A stretch of 40,894 bases of DNA from JAQUCI01 sp964553255 (GTDB lineage Bacteria > Bacillota_I > Bacilli_A > Erysipelotrichales > Erysipelotrichaceae): the NCBI GenBank assembly GCA_964553255.1, contig CAZKJS010000009.1, positions 1 through 40,894 on the forward strand, given 5' to 3'. A model generated the notes under the pieces. It did not search any database. It worked only from the letters and a program-made list of their open reading frames with translations, and was not told where the DNA came from. Below are positions 1-8,024 of this stretch, piece by piece. Positions within the stretch are counted from its first letter, which is position 1. Each line of letters starts with the position of its first letter. The position numbers were made by a program, and so were the translations under genes.

Positions 1-464
1 GAATCATGTAAGAATAGTTTTTTGTAAGCCTCTTTGGTTAAGCGTCCAAAACCAAATCGCAGATATGTACAATCATGAATTTTCTCAAGCCCGATCGCTT
101 TAAGTTTTTCAAGTGCATGCATGTCGTCTTCATTGAGTTTAGTTGCTTCAGTAACTTCATTAACAACCGTAAACTGTTCAGTAAGTTCACTTATGAATGT
201 TTTTACTTGTTCATCAGTAAACTTTGTGATCTTATCTAAAATAGTGATACCACATCCAGCTCCATCTGAAAGATGACGAATATCGTTCATAGCGTTTCGA
301 TAAAAACCATCATCTTCTAAAACTGAATCACCATTTTCCAAATCAATGATCTCAGCTGCTAACTCAGCATGAAAATCAGCACATTCATGCGTTCTGATCA
401 ATGTTTCTTTATAATTATCGGCTGTTGCTTTAATTTGCACAAAAGCCATCTTTCTTATTGCCAT
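1..464 (-). CDS. ntpI: V-type ATP synthase subunit I, N-terminal part (runs off the window)
   Basis: This is the first 154 residues of the large membrane subunit that, with the K-ring, forms the ion path of the V-type ATPase. It opens MAIRKMAFVQIKA, and no stop occurs before the window edge. The visible part is the hydrophilic cytoplasmic N-domain, rich in Glu, Lys and Leu, as expected before the membrane half. The start is fixed by a ribosome site reading AAGGAG a few bases upstream. Identification rests on the N-terminal pattern (MAIxKM at the start, a GYGR-like GFGRLTKE segment) and on its place directly after subunit C in an ATPase operon. The membrane domain and the K, E, A, B and D genes would lie beyond base 1. 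Confidence 0.8.
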   Translation of the reverse strand, partial: MAIRKMAFVQIKATADNYKETLIRTHECADFHAELAAEIIDLENGDSVLEDDGFYRNAMNDIRHLSDGAGCGITILDKITKFTDEQVKTFISELTEQFTVVNEVTEATKLNEDDMHALEKLKAIGLEKIHDCTYLRFGFGRLTKEAYKKLFLHD

Positions 465-475
465 TTTCTACTCCT

Positions 476-1482
476 TTACATTATCAGCATGCTGCTAATT
501 CTTTCTGTTGGGATTTTATATCTAACCCCTTCAATGATATCAACGATATTTTGAATTTCGGTTTCAGCTAAGTTCATATAACACAATAAGATTAAATCCG
601 GGTCTACTGAAAAATCCATGTATTTCTTATGCATTTGATAGCTGATAATCTTTGTATGATACTCCATAAAAACAAAGTTATCAGGATTTATGTATTTGCC
701 ATAATGACTTTTTCCTAATTCTTGTAAAAATCCTGCAGCATCTAACTCATCAATCATTTGATCAAGTTTTAGTTTAGGAATTTTTAAGTATGTCGGCGTC
801 AACATCTTTTTTATCTGTGCTGGAATGCCATTGAAGAAACGTTTCATTCGATATATCTTAGTTAAATTTTCAAGCTCAATTCTAGTTTCAAATATCTCAT
901 GAATTGCTTTTTGATCTTTGATCTTAGAATTGCTATCAACAAGTCTTAATACCTCTTCATAATAATAAGACATTAACGCTGTCTCAAGACCAGTATAATC
1001 GAAGTTATCAATACTACTTGATATATAGGGGAAAGCAATATCGTAATAAGGGGTCTTACGTAATATGTTTAATAGATCCTGAAGATTCTTAACACTTGTC
1101 AACTGATTAATATCAAACACAATATGTTTCTCATAGAAAAGTGGTAACTTAGCTATCATTTGTACGTTGTCTTTGTTTTTAAGCATACGCGCACATAATA
1201 AGATTTGCAAAACTTCAGCACCTAAGATACCATAACGGAAAAAACCCTTTTCATCATCCGCATTCGCATATCTTATCAAGCGTGAATAGCGCGTAAATAA
1301 ATCTTGTCTGATCAACATTTCTAAACGACCACGATGAATTTGTGACTCATTAACATCTTTCAAACAAGAACTAAAGTAGGTTTCGTTTTTCAAATATGTT
1401 GCGATCTCTGCAATCGTTTTCTTATTGATCAAAACATTGCTTTGGCTTTTGCCATGATCGCATTGTTGGTAGACTTACTCAT
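476..1482 (-). CDS. ntpC: V-type ATP synthase subunit C (AC39-like), with an apparent frameshift near the N-terminus
   Basis: Subunit C sits between the rotor shaft and the membrane ring and couples the soluble and membrane parts of the V-ATPase. The main frame (476-1432, 318 residues if started at a TTG) is all-helical, as the AC39/d family is. The family's N-terminus (MSKSxNNAIxAKAxAM) is present, but in another frame: an ATG at 1480-1482, only 2 nt past the stop of the preceding gene, gives MSKSTNNAIMAKAKAMF and then TGA. One extra T in the T4 run at 1431-1434 would join both frames as AKAKAMFLINKKTIAE, which fits the family. So either the run lost a base in this strain or it was misread. 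Without repair the only start for the long frame is a TTG with no good ribosome site. It lies between the stalk subunit and subunit I. Confidence 0.8.
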
Positions 1483-1484
1483 AC

Positions 1485-1802
1485 TTACAACTTACATGAA
1501 TTATTTACTAATTCATTTATCCATTTTGCTTTATTCTCTTCATACATCTTTAAAAGTCGCTCTTTCGCTTTTTGATACTCTTCTTCGTTTTCAGCAGTAG
1601 CGTGTTTTATATATTCATCAAGCTTGATTTTTTCTTCAACTACTCTTTTTTTCACACCACTCCATGTTGCTTCAGTGATGTTTTTCTTATCTTCAGCAAC
1701 TCTTTGTCTGGAGCTGATCTTCGCTTGGTGAGCTTTATCGACTTTAGTCTTGATCTCTTCATCAAAAGCTACCAGTTCTTTGACATCTTTCTCTAAAACC
1801 AT
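1485..1802 (-). CDS. V-type ATPase peripheral-stalk subunit (G/H-like coiled coil)
   Basis: A 105-residue, almost wholly charged protein (Glu, Lys, Ala) with no membrane segment, best read as one long coiled coil. First genes of bacterial V-ATPase operons often encode such a G/H (F) stalk subunit, which pairs with subunit E to hold the catalytic head against rotation. The ATG follows TAGGAGGCTTAAG, a near-perfect ribosome site, and is the first gene after the promoter at 1827-1855. Its stop is 2 nt from the true start of subunit C, so the two are probably translationally coupled. The function is inferred from composition and operon place; short coiled coils carry little family signal. Confidence 0.7.
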   Translation of the reverse strand: MVLEKDVKELVAFDEEIKTKVDKAHQAKISSRQRVAEDKKNITEATWSGVKKRVVEEKIKLDEYIKHATAENEEEYQKAKERLLKMYEENKAKWINELVNNSCKL

Positions 1803-1826
1803 CTTAAGCCTCCTAACAACTAATCG

Positions 1827-1855
1827 ATTATATACCCATTTGGTATATTTTTCAA
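1827..1855 (-). promoter_or_regulatory. Promoter of the V-ATPase operon with a palindrome in its spacer
   Basis: Reading the minus strand, TTGAAA (1850-1855) and a perfect TATAAT (1827-1832) are separated by 17 bp. A 19-bp inverted repeat, ATATACC-5 nt-GGTATAT (1830-1848), fills most of the spacer and touches the -10, a position from which a bound repressor would block RNA polymerase. The ATG of the first gene is about 25 nt downstream of the -10. Confidence 0.75.
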
Positions 1856-1953
1856 ACGAAAATATTTATTATTCATGTTTATATTTTATACCTCATTGTG
1901 GTTTCTTTCAACCAATGGAAGTTAACATGTGTTGATTATCTTAATAATTCGAC

Positions 1954-1977
1954 AAGGGGTTAATATTTTAACCCCTT
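1954..1977 (-). terminator. Stem-loop after the chimeric dehydratase/HD-GYP locus
   Basis: A perfect 10-bp stem (AAGGGGTTAA / TTAACCCCTT) with a 4-nt loop starts 14 nt after the stop at 1992. It is not followed by a run of T on the minus strand, so it may be a weak or imprecise terminator. It separates this locus from the V-ATPase promoter. Confidence 0.55.
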
Positions 1978-1991
1978 CAACTAATTATATA

Positions 1992-2582
1992 TTATTCAAA
2001 CAAGCAACAGAATAACGCAGCAAGTTCTGGATCAAACTGATTGTTTGCGCCCTCTTTTATTACTTTCAAAGCATAGTCCTTTAGTTCTTTTTCAGGATTT
2101 TGATTACTTTTAACAATACGATCATATGTCTCTGCAATCGCGATTATACGCGATATGATCGGTATTTGATTTGATACTAATCCAATCGGATAGCCTTTAC
2201 CATCCCATCTTTCATGATGATAATAAACATACTCCGCTATATCCAACATATCATCAAATAGATTCAAGATACGATAACCAACTACCGGATGTTGTTGCAT
2301 TAATTCATAATCTTCACTTGTAAAAGTTGGTTTAATCAAGAGTTCTTTATCAAGGGTAATCTTACCAATATCATGTAGGTATGCTGCTTCAGTGAGCTTG
2401 CTTAGCTCTGTCTTGGAAAGATTTAAAGCTTCACCCATTTTTAAACTATAAGTTTTCACATTAATTGAATGAGCACTTTCGATTTCTACCCTGTTATGCA
2501 AGGTTTCATATCGTTTCTCACCATGACGGGTGCCAATGATCTTTATTGTGTTATCAACATTAAATAATTGTTTAAGCGCCAA
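1992..2582 (-). CDS. HD-GYP domain fused in frame to a remnant of the CapE-type dehydratase C-terminus
   Basis: The first 28 residues (ALKQLF, IKIIGTRHGEKRYETL) belong to a UDP-GlcNAc 4,6-dehydratase. From about residue 29 (HNRVEIESAHS) onward the protein is an HD-GYP phosphohydrolase domain, the class that hydrolyses cyclic di-GMP and related dinucleotides. Key motifs are present: LHDIGKI (metal-binding His-Asp), HHERWDGKGYP (the GYP signature) and IAETYD, where the usual Asp of the third motif is Glu. The frame is continuous with the dehydratase piece upstream through 21 codons and one TAA (2646-2648), so the TTG at 2580-2582 is only a nominal start and has no clear ribosome site. The natural sensor part of the HD-GYP protein is missing. 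It looks like a deletion that joined two unrelated genes; whether the domain is made at all is doubtful. Confidence 0.75.
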   Translation of the reverse strand: MALKQLFNVDNTIKIIGTRHGEKRYETLHNRVEIESAHSINVKTYSLKMGEALNLSKTELSKLTEAAYLHDIGKITLDKELLIKPTFTSEDYELMQQHPVVGYRILNLFDDMLDIAEYVYYHHERWDGKGYPIGLVSNQIPIISRIIAIAETYDRIVKSNQNPEKELKDYALKVIKEGANNQFDPELAALFCCLFE

Positions 2583-2645
2583 GGCTAAGTCGCCAATGGT
2601 ACTTGCTGGCGCTTTTTGGATGATGATATCACCAGCTTGGGCATG

Positions 2646-2648
2646 TTA
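2646..2648 (-). other. In-frame TAA interrupting the CapE-type dehydratase
   Basis: Reading through this codon gives VFAF-stop-HAQAGDIIIQKAPAS, which is the dehydratase pattern FAFEHxxxGDIFVQKAPAS with the stop at the Glu position. GAA or CAA to TAA needs one base change. Confidence 0.85.
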
Positions 2649-3287
2649 AAAGGCAAACACAACTAATTCAACCGCTTCATCTAAACTCATCAAGAATCTA
2701 GTCATATATGGATTAGTTATTGTTAACGGCAAACCGTTTTTTATTTGCTCTACAAACAAAGGAATCACTGAACCTCTTGATGCCATCACATTCCCATATC
2801 TTGTTCCACATATCAATGTTTTCATTGGATCAACCGTCTTTGATTTAGCAATAAAAACCTTTTCCATCATCGCTTTTGAGATGCCCATTGCATTGATTGG
2901 ATAAGCAGCTTTGTCAGTTGATAAACAGACTACTTTTTTAACTTTCATTTCAATCGCTGCCGTTAGTACATTATCGGTTCCAATAACATTTGTTTTCACT
3001 GCCTCAAGTGGAAAAAACTCACAAGACGGTACTTGCTTAAGCGCTGCCGCATGAAAGATATAATCTACATCATGCATAGCGTTTTTAACACTAGCTATAT
3101 CTCTAACATCACCTATATAAAACTTTAACTTTTCATTATGATATGCTTTTCGCATATCATCTTGTTTTTTCTCATCACGCGAAAAAATCCTTATTTCTTT
3201 TATACCAGTATCAATATATCTTTTCATTACAGCTTGTCCAAATGATCCAGTACCACCTGATATAAAGATTACTTTGTTTTTTAACAT
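2646..3287 (-). CDS. UDP-N-acetylglucosamine 4,6-dehydratase, CapE/WbjB type, truncated by an in-frame stop
   Basis: An extended short-chain dehydrogenase that starts capsule or glycan sugar synthesis by dehydrating UDP-GlcNAc. The Rossmann NAD(P) motif GGTGSFG lies at residues 11-17, followed by FSRDEKKQDDMR and the catalytic block LSTDKAAYPINAMGISK, where Met-xxx-Lys replaces the usual Tyr-xxx-Lys, as in CapE, WbjB and PseB. The soluble N-terminus, without membrane helices, argues against the long CapD/PglF type. The ATG follows AGGGGTAACATTT. Only 213 residues remain of about 340: TAA stops it, and the last third of the family fold is absent even after read-through because an HD-GYP domain follows. 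There are no other capsule genes beside it, so this is probably a dead remnant. Confidence 0.8.
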   Translation of the reverse strand: MLKNKVIFISGGTGSFGQAVMKRYIDTGIKEIRIFSRDEKKQDDMRKAYHNEKLKFYIGDVRDIASVKNAMHDVDYIFHAAALKQVPSCEFFPLEAVKTNVIGTDNVLTAAIEMKVKKVVCLSTDKAAYPINAMGISKAMMEKVFIAKSKTVDPMKTLICGTRYGNVMASRGSVIPLFVEQIKNGLPLTITNPYMTRFLMSLDEAVELVVFAF

Positions 3288-3357
3288 AAATGTTACCCCT
3301 AAATTTATCTTTATTAATTTTATCGCTAATTATTGATGAAAATACTACCTTTATTTG

Positions 3358-3363
3358 ATTATA
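3358..3363 (-). promoter_or_regulatory. Likely extended -10 promoter of the dehydratase remnant
   Basis: The minus strand reads TATGATATAAT, a perfect TATAAT with the TGn extension. No convincing -35 stands 17 bp upstream. It is about 70 nt from the ATG at 3287. The rest of 3288-3511 is AT-rich and holds nothing else I recognise. Confidence 0.5.
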
Positions 3364-3511
3364 TCATAAAGTTAAATATAAAAAGGGTTTGATATATTCT
3401 ATCTAATAAATTATTAATAAAAGGTTTAACCCATAAAGCATAGCTTAATTTAAGTTGTGATGAAACCATACTATTAGCTTTTTGATTTGATAAGATTTTA
3501 AATCGATATAC

Positions 3512-3533
3512 AAAAAAACACCCGAAGGTGTTT
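3512..3533 (-). terminator. Intrinsic terminator of the ABC-2-like membrane protein gene
   Basis: On the minus strand AAACACC-TTCG-GGTGTTT is followed directly by a T run. The 7-bp stem has a stable UUCG tetraloop and begins 2 nt after the stop codon (3536-3538). Confidence 0.9.
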
Positions 3534-3535
3534 AA

Positions 3536-4609
3536 TTAGGTGTTTTCAGTTTTCAAGCTTGATCGTAAACTTAATCCTAATAAAATTACAATCAATCCAA
3601 TGTTTACGCTTAATCCTTTCATAAGTGTACCAGTGTCTTTTATCAATAATTTGTTGTTAGGATCAAGAAAATGATAGTTTGTGCTACTATGAATATTAGA
3701 TAATAAATCACCATAAGTGAAAGGAATAAATGAACCAAATGATGATGTTATCATCATATAAAGCATGCCACAAATTACTATCGTTAGTATTAAACTAAAG
3801 TACTTATTATCAAACATAATACTTAAAAATGTGATCAATGCAAGTACAATCCCAAAGTTTAAGAAATGAAAGAGCATTTGCGCAAGCACTAAAAGATACG
3901 AAGGAAAACGTAATGTTTTGTTCATTGATAAACTAAAATAACTAATTCCTCTATCTACATTGCCCACTCCTTTAAATATGATTAGAAAGACTAGAAAAAT
4001 CATTAATCCAATAGTGTAACTAGCAATAACTCTATACCATTCATCCTTAAATGCCTTTACTATGTTTATTTTATCTTCACTGCATTTCTTTAAACGCGTT
4101 AGATAATCTAAACTAAAAAGGATGATAAAAGCCCATATGAAGTATGTATTATGGGTATAGAAATAATAAAAATAATCAAGGGCACCAACAAAACCAAACA
4201 AGGATGCACTACTTGGTTTCATATTGTCTAAGTTGAGTACATTATAGTTAATTTGATTTTCAAGTTTTGTTAATGATCTAACCCTAAAATTATCATTCAA
4301 ATACGTCTTTAGTTCAACATTGTTCTGAAAACCTTCAAGCATTAATGCAACTTCATTGAATAATGTAGCGGCTTTTTCATAATCTTTAAATTCATAAGCT
4401 TCTTCCATAGCAATTATACTATTGAACAAGTTAGTCAGTTTTATTTGTTCATTATTTTTTATATTATTATCAAAATCTGCAGCTTGTGCTTTAATAGCAT
4501 CTTCTTTAAGTAATACGATATCATTACTTAATGCATCACGCCATATACTATTATTTTCGAAATATACATTCATTCTAATCAAAGGAAAAACAGCGGAAAT
4601 CACAATCAT
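3536..4609 (-). CDS. ABC-2-type permease-like membrane protein, N-terminus uncertain
   Basis: A 357-residue membrane protein. One hydrophobic segment at the very N-terminus is followed by about 130 polar residues, probably outside, and then by about five or six helices between residue 150 and the end. That order (one helix, large outer loop, then a helix bundle) is typical of ABC-2 permeases for lipids, peptides or drugs, but no signature residues prove it. The ATG at 4609 lacks a ribosome site and sits inside the first helix. One frame over, the upstream sequence reads ESTDLYCPLIKK and would join as KKQRIILMIVISAVF if the A7 run at 4628-4634 had six As. The true start therefore probably lies in or before the scaffold gap. 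No ATPase partner is visible; one could be in the gap. Confidence 0.55.
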   Translation of the reverse strand: MIVISAVFPLIRMNVYFENNSIWRDALSNDIVLLKEDAIKAQAADFDNNIKNNEQIKLTNLFNSIIAMEEAYEFKDYEKAATLFNEVALMLEGFQNNVELKTYLNDNFRVRSLTKLENQINYNVLNLDNMKPSSASLFGFVGALDYFYYFYTHNTYFIWAFIILFSLDYLTRLKKCSEDKINIVKAFKDEWYRVIASYTIGLMIFLVFLIIFKGVGNVDRGISYFSLSMNKTLRFPSYLLVLAQMLFHFLNFGIVLALITFLSIMFDNKYFSLILTIVICGMLYMMITSSFGSFIPFTYGDLLSNIHSSTNYHFLDPNNKLLIKDTGTLMKGLSVNIGLIVILLGLSLRSSLKTENT

Positions 4610-4669
4610 TAATATTATTCGCTGTTTTTTTAATTAAAGGACAATAAAGATCGGTAGATTCTATTTCAG

Positions 4670-4696
4670 NNNNNNNNNNNNNNNNNNNNNNNNNNN
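4670..4696. other. Scaffold gap (27 Ns) at the 5' end of the membrane protein gene
   Basis: Real sequence of unknown length may be missing here. Just before the gap on the minus strand, AAGGAGATCAGCA is followed by an ATG (4708-4710) that starts MFEKV and enters the Ns. This is a well-formed gene start whose continuation cannot be read. It could be the missing N-terminus of the membrane protein or a separate gene, such as an ABC ATPase. Confidence 0.9.
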
Positions 4697-4721
4697 ACTT
4701 TTTCAAACATTGCTGATCTCC

Positions 4722-5078
4722 TTAAGTTCGTGATGGACATGTTTCAGTTTTAATTTGATACACTTCAGTAAAGGCGTAGGAATAACTGTTACTTCGAAAT
4801 GGATTGAATATTCCTTGATTGCTTAAATTATATGTAATCGAAAAAAAGACTTTTTCAGCAATCTCATCATATTCATAAACATAATATGAGCCGGTGATTG
4901 GAGTATTCGTGGTAAAAAATCCAAAAATCTTCTTACTTATGAAACGACCTGTACATTCAACATAAACCGGCATTTGATAAGCATATGCTCGTAACTGTTC
5001 TTCTTGCGCTTTTACTGGTTGATTATAAACACAAAACATAATCGCAAATATTGATAGAAAACATCCTAGCTTTTTCAT
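4722..5078 (-). CDS. Small secreted protein of unknown function
   Basis: I do not recognise a family. The 118-residue product starts with a clear Sec signal peptide: MKKLGCFLS, a hydrophobic core, then QPVKAQ with a likely cut after Ala-Gln near residue 22. The mature part is rich in Tyr, Phe and Thr, alternating as in beta strands, with two Cys (VECTGRF and TETCPSRT) that could form a disulfide. The start is set by GAAAGGAGAAAA directly before the ATG at 5076-5078; the frame is open further upstream but has no ribosome site there. The stop is followed 4 nt later by the ribosome site of the gene that enters the gap, so both were probably cotranscribed. Confidence 0.6.
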   Translation of the reverse strand: MKKLGCFLSIFAIMFCVYNQPVKAQEEQLRAYAYQMPVYVECTGRFISKKIFGFFTTNTPITGSYYVYEYDEIAEKVFFSITYNLSNQGIFNPFRSNSYSYAFTEVYQIKTETCPSRT

Positions 5079-5183
5079 TTTTCTCCTTTCTTTCATCAAG
5101 CACATGGGTACATCTATCTCTAAACATAAGTGAATAGCGCAAATCAACCTAACCTTTAGTGTAGAATATTATTAAACATTGAT

Positions 5184-5212
5184 ATTATAACAATAATTTT
5201 TGTTATCGTAAA
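5184..5212 (-). promoter_or_regulatory. Candidate promoter of the small secreted protein gene
   Basis: The minus strand has TTTACG (5207-5212), 17 bp, and a perfect TATAAT (5184-5189) with TG one base before it. The leader to the ATG at 5078 would be about 100 nt. Confidence 0.5.
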
Positions 5213-5269
5213 CATTATTTTGTCATTTTATTATCATTTATAATATTTTTATATATTTAATTACTCGCA

Positions 5270-5297
5270 AAACAACAAAACCGACATTAGTCGGTTT
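5270..5297 (-). terminator. Intrinsic terminator of the pentose-phosphate operon; zwf stop codon in the loop
   Basis: On the minus strand AAACCGAC-TAAT-GTCGGTTTT is followed by TGTTGTTTT. The 8-bp stem encloses the TAA stop of zwf (5287-5289) in its loop, so the last codons of the gene form half of the terminator. Confidence 0.85.
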
Positions 5298-6669
5298 CTG
5301 TTTGAAGTAACATGTTCACTTTATCATTTTGATCGCTTCCTGGGGGATAATACCATAAAGCGATACCATCGTTTCTATATCTAAGATGTAAATCTTCAAT
5401 AAAGCGCCAACTAGTTTCAATTTGTTCCCATTCACTAAACCAAAATTGTTCTTTAGCACTAATTGATTCTAACATCCACTCATAAGCTTCAGGCGTATTT
5501 AAACGATTGATATCACTACAGTTTTGACAAAAATCAAGTTTCGCCTCCGTCACACCATTTTCTTTACCAGGCGTCTTGATATTAAACGCTAATTCAACAC
5601 CTTCCATGGGTTGAATTTTTATCACTAACACATTCTTAGCAACATCTTTATTTGGTTGTTTAAACGTTATTCTTACTTCAGTGTTTCTAATATTAAGTTT
5701 TTTACCGGTTGTGATAATGAAAGGCACTTTGTGCCACCGCGGCAAATCAAGATACAACTTCAACGCAGCGAAAGTTTCAGTTGTTGATTCAACTTTGACA
5801 TCGGGTTCATTAAGATAGCCTTGATATTGACCTAATATCATGCTTTTTCCAACTGTCTTATCAATATATAAAGATTTAAGAATATCAAGTTGTTGTTTTT
5901 TGATTGAAGCTATATCAGATGGATTATCAAGAGCAACAATGGTCAATAATTGCAACAAATGATTTTGTACCATATCCTTCAATGCACCGGTATGATCATA
6001 GTAATTAGCTCTATTTTCTACACCAACTGTTTCAGCAGCTTCAATAACAACAGACTCAATATGTTTATGATCCCAGACATTCTCAAATAACGGATTAGCA
6101 CATCGTATTGTTAAGATATTTCTTACCATTTCTTTACCAAGATAATGATCGATCATATAAAGATTTTCTTTTTTAAAACAATCCTGTATTAAACGATTTA
6201 ATGCTTTAGCTTCTTCAAGAGTATCACCAAATGGTTTTTCCATAACAATACTTACATTTGTTTGATCAATACTCAATAAGCCTTCAGTAATGACTTTGAA
6301 CAATTTAGGAGCAACTGCCAAATAAACAATTGTTTGTTTAGCTTTATTATCTTCCATATTGTGTTTCAGTTTTTGATATTCATTAATATCGCTGATATCC
6401 ATCTTACAGTAGTTAATTATGCTTACTAATCTATTAAAAGTTTCCAATTCAAATGGAAAGCGTGCATTTGATTTGATCCAAGGTTTTATCATCTCAGCAT
6501 AATCATTAATGCTTAAATCACGTCTACCAACAATTTTTATCTGATCATCATCGTTCAAGTTCCCTTTGATCAACATGTTATAAAAAGCTGGAATTAGTTT
6601 GCGATATGTAAGATCCCCTGTTCCTCCAAAAATAATATATCTATTATTAATGATTTTATTCCCATTCAT
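5287..6669 (-). CDS. zwf: Glucose-6-phosphate 1-dehydrogenase
   Basis: Catalyses the first step of the oxidative pentose-phosphate pathway, glucose-6-phosphate to 6-phosphogluconolactone with NADP reduction. The 460-residue protein has the Rossmann start FGGTGDLTYRKLIPAFY, then EKPFGDTL and the active-site signature IDHYLGKEMV, all in family order. Length is slightly short of the usual 480-490. The start chosen is the ATG at 6667-6669, with AAGGAATATTCC upstream. It lies inside gnd and overlaps its end by 14 nt, which implies translational coupling. A longer frame to 6717 exists but has no ribosome site. It is the last gene of the lactonase-gnd-zwf operon. Confidence 0.93.
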   Translation of the reverse strand: MNGNKIINNRYIIFGGTGDLTYRKLIPAFYNMLIKGNLNDDDQIKIVGRRDLSINDYAEMIKPWIKSNARFPFELETFNRLVSIINYCKMDISDINEYQKLKHNMEDNKAKQTIVYLAVAPKLFKVITEGLLSIDQTNVSIVMEKPFGDTLEEAKALNRLIQDCFKKENLYMIDHYLGKEMVRNILTIRCANPLFENVWDHKHIESVVIEAAETVGVENRANYYDHTGALKDMVQNHLLQLLTIVALDNPSDIASIKKQQLDILKSLYIDKTVGKSMILGQYQGYLNEPDVKVESTTETFAALKLYLDLPRWHKVPFIITTGKKLNIRNTEVRITFKQPNKDVAKNVLVIKIQPMEGVELAFNIKTPGKENGVTEAKLDFCQNCSDINRLNTPEAYEWMLESISAKEQFWFSEWEQIETSWRFIEDLHLRYRNDGIALWYYPPGSDQNDKVNMLLQTETD

Positions 6670-8023
6670 GATGGAATATTCCTTCTTTATCAATTCGTTT
6701 GAATGTATGAGCGCCAAAGAAATCCCTTTGTGCTTGAATGATATTCGCCCCTAAATGATCGGCATATAACTGATTTAAATAAGTAGCGGCCGCTTGATAT
6801 AAAGGTGTTGGCAAAGCGTTAAGTGTAGCAAGAGCACTTATCTGGCGTAATGCATCAATATCGTTATCAAACCAGGTTCTAAAACGATCTGCAAGTAAAA
6901 TGTTTTCTATCTTAGGTTGCTCTTTAAAGATAACTCTTAACTCTTCTAATAGTTCTGATTGAATAATACAGCCCGCTCTAAATATCGTAGCAATCGCTTC
7001 AAGATCAAGTTGATAATCAAAACGCGTTGATGCATCTTGATATAGTGCAAAACCTTGAGCATAAGCAGTGATTTTACCCAAACCATAAGCTTTCTTTAAT
7101 ACATCAATATCAATATCGATTTTAGGTTTAGTCTTATTTTGAAAAGTATCCCGCATTGTTGTTACACCAGACATGAGTCGCGCCATAAATGCTGCACTGA
7201 TCAAAGAAACATTTACATCCTGCTCAAGTGCTTGTTGAGCAGTCCATTTACCAGTTCCTTTGTGATTACTAATATCTTCGATCAAATCAACTAAATATTG
7301 ATCATTCTCTTTTTCTCTCATGATCTTGCATGTTATATCAAGCAAATAACTTTGAATACTTCCTTGATTCCATTTTTCTAAGGTATTTGCGATAAACTCA
7401 TTATCATATCCAGCTCTTTTCATTATCAATATTGTTTCAGCAATAAGCTGCATATCCGCATATTCAATGCCATTATGTACCATCTTTACATAATGACCTG
7501 CCCCAAGCCTACCAAGATAGCGACAACAAGGTTCATTATTTTTCTTAGCTGCTATTTTAGTTAGAATCGGTTCAATGATTTGATATACTTCTTTATCACC
7601 GGATGGCATGATACTTGGTCCTAGCAGCGCTCCTTTTTCACCACCAGATACCCCAACCGCATAAAAGTTAATGCCCACTTCTTTAAGTGCCACACTTCTT
7701 CGTTCGCTGTCTTTGAAAAATGAATTGCCACCATCCATAATGATATCATTTTGATCTAGCAAAGGTAGTATCTGGGTAATCATCTCATCTACCGCTTCAC
7801 CAGATGGTACCATCAATAGGACTATTCTTGGTTTACTTAACGAGTTTATAAAATCCTTAAGATCGGTATGCCCCTGAAAATGCGCATAGTTTTTAGCCTT
7901 AAGTTCATCAATCGCTTTAGTACTACGATTGTATCCTGAAACACTTATATCGTTATTAAGCATATTCAAGACTAAGCTTTTCCCCATAACACCCAAGCCT
8001 ACAACACCAATATTACTTTTCAT
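6656..8023 (-). CDS. gnd: 6-phosphogluconate dehydrogenase, decarboxylating
   Basis: Oxidises and decarboxylates 6-phosphogluconate to ribulose-5-phosphate, yielding NADPH. Motifs in order: N-terminal dinucleotide fold GVVGLGVMGKSL, then NRS for cofactor phosphate binding; MDGGNSFFKDSERR; the active-site GVSGGEKGALLGPSIMPSG; HYVKMVHNGIEYADMQLIAE with the catalytic Lys; GTGKWTAQQAL; and the C-terminal FFGAHTFKRID. The 455-residue length is near the family norm. The ATG at 8021-8023 is picked because GGAGGATTAAA precedes it; the open frame extends to 8065 without a ribosome site. It starts 1 nt after the lactonase stop and overlaps zwf. Confidence 0.95.
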   Translation of the reverse strand: MKSNIGVVGLGVMGKSLVLNMLNNDISVSGYNRSTKAIDELKAKNYAHFQGHTDLKDFINSLSKPRIVLLMVPSGEAVDEMITQILPLLDQNDIIMDGGNSFFKDSERRSVALKEVGINFYAVGVSGGEKGALLGPSIMPSGDKEVYQIIEPILTKIAAKKNNEPCCRYLGRLGAGHYVKMVHNGIEYADMQLIAETILIMKRAGYDNEFIANTLEKWNQGSIQSYLLDITCKIMREKENDQYLVDLIEDISNHKGTGKWTAQQALEQDVNVSLISAAFMARLMSGVTTMRDTFQNKTKPKIDIDIDVLKKAYGLGKITAYAQGFALYQDASTRFDYQLDLEAIATIFRAGCIIQSELLEELRVIFKEQPKIENILLADRFRTWFDNDIDALRQISALATLNALPTPLYQAAATYLNQLYADHLGANIIQAQRDFFGAHTFKRIDKEGIFHHEWE

Positions 8024-8024
8024 T

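Noticed and set aside
1425..1440. Programmed ribosomal frameshift in the V-ATPase C gene
   Set aside because: There is no slippery heptamer, no stimulatory hairpin or internal ribosome site; a homopolymer error or mutation fits better.
5079..5147. Longer start for the small secreted protein (141 residues)
   Set aside because: The upstream part has no ribosome site and would bury the signal peptide; GAAAGGAG directly precedes the ATG at 5078.
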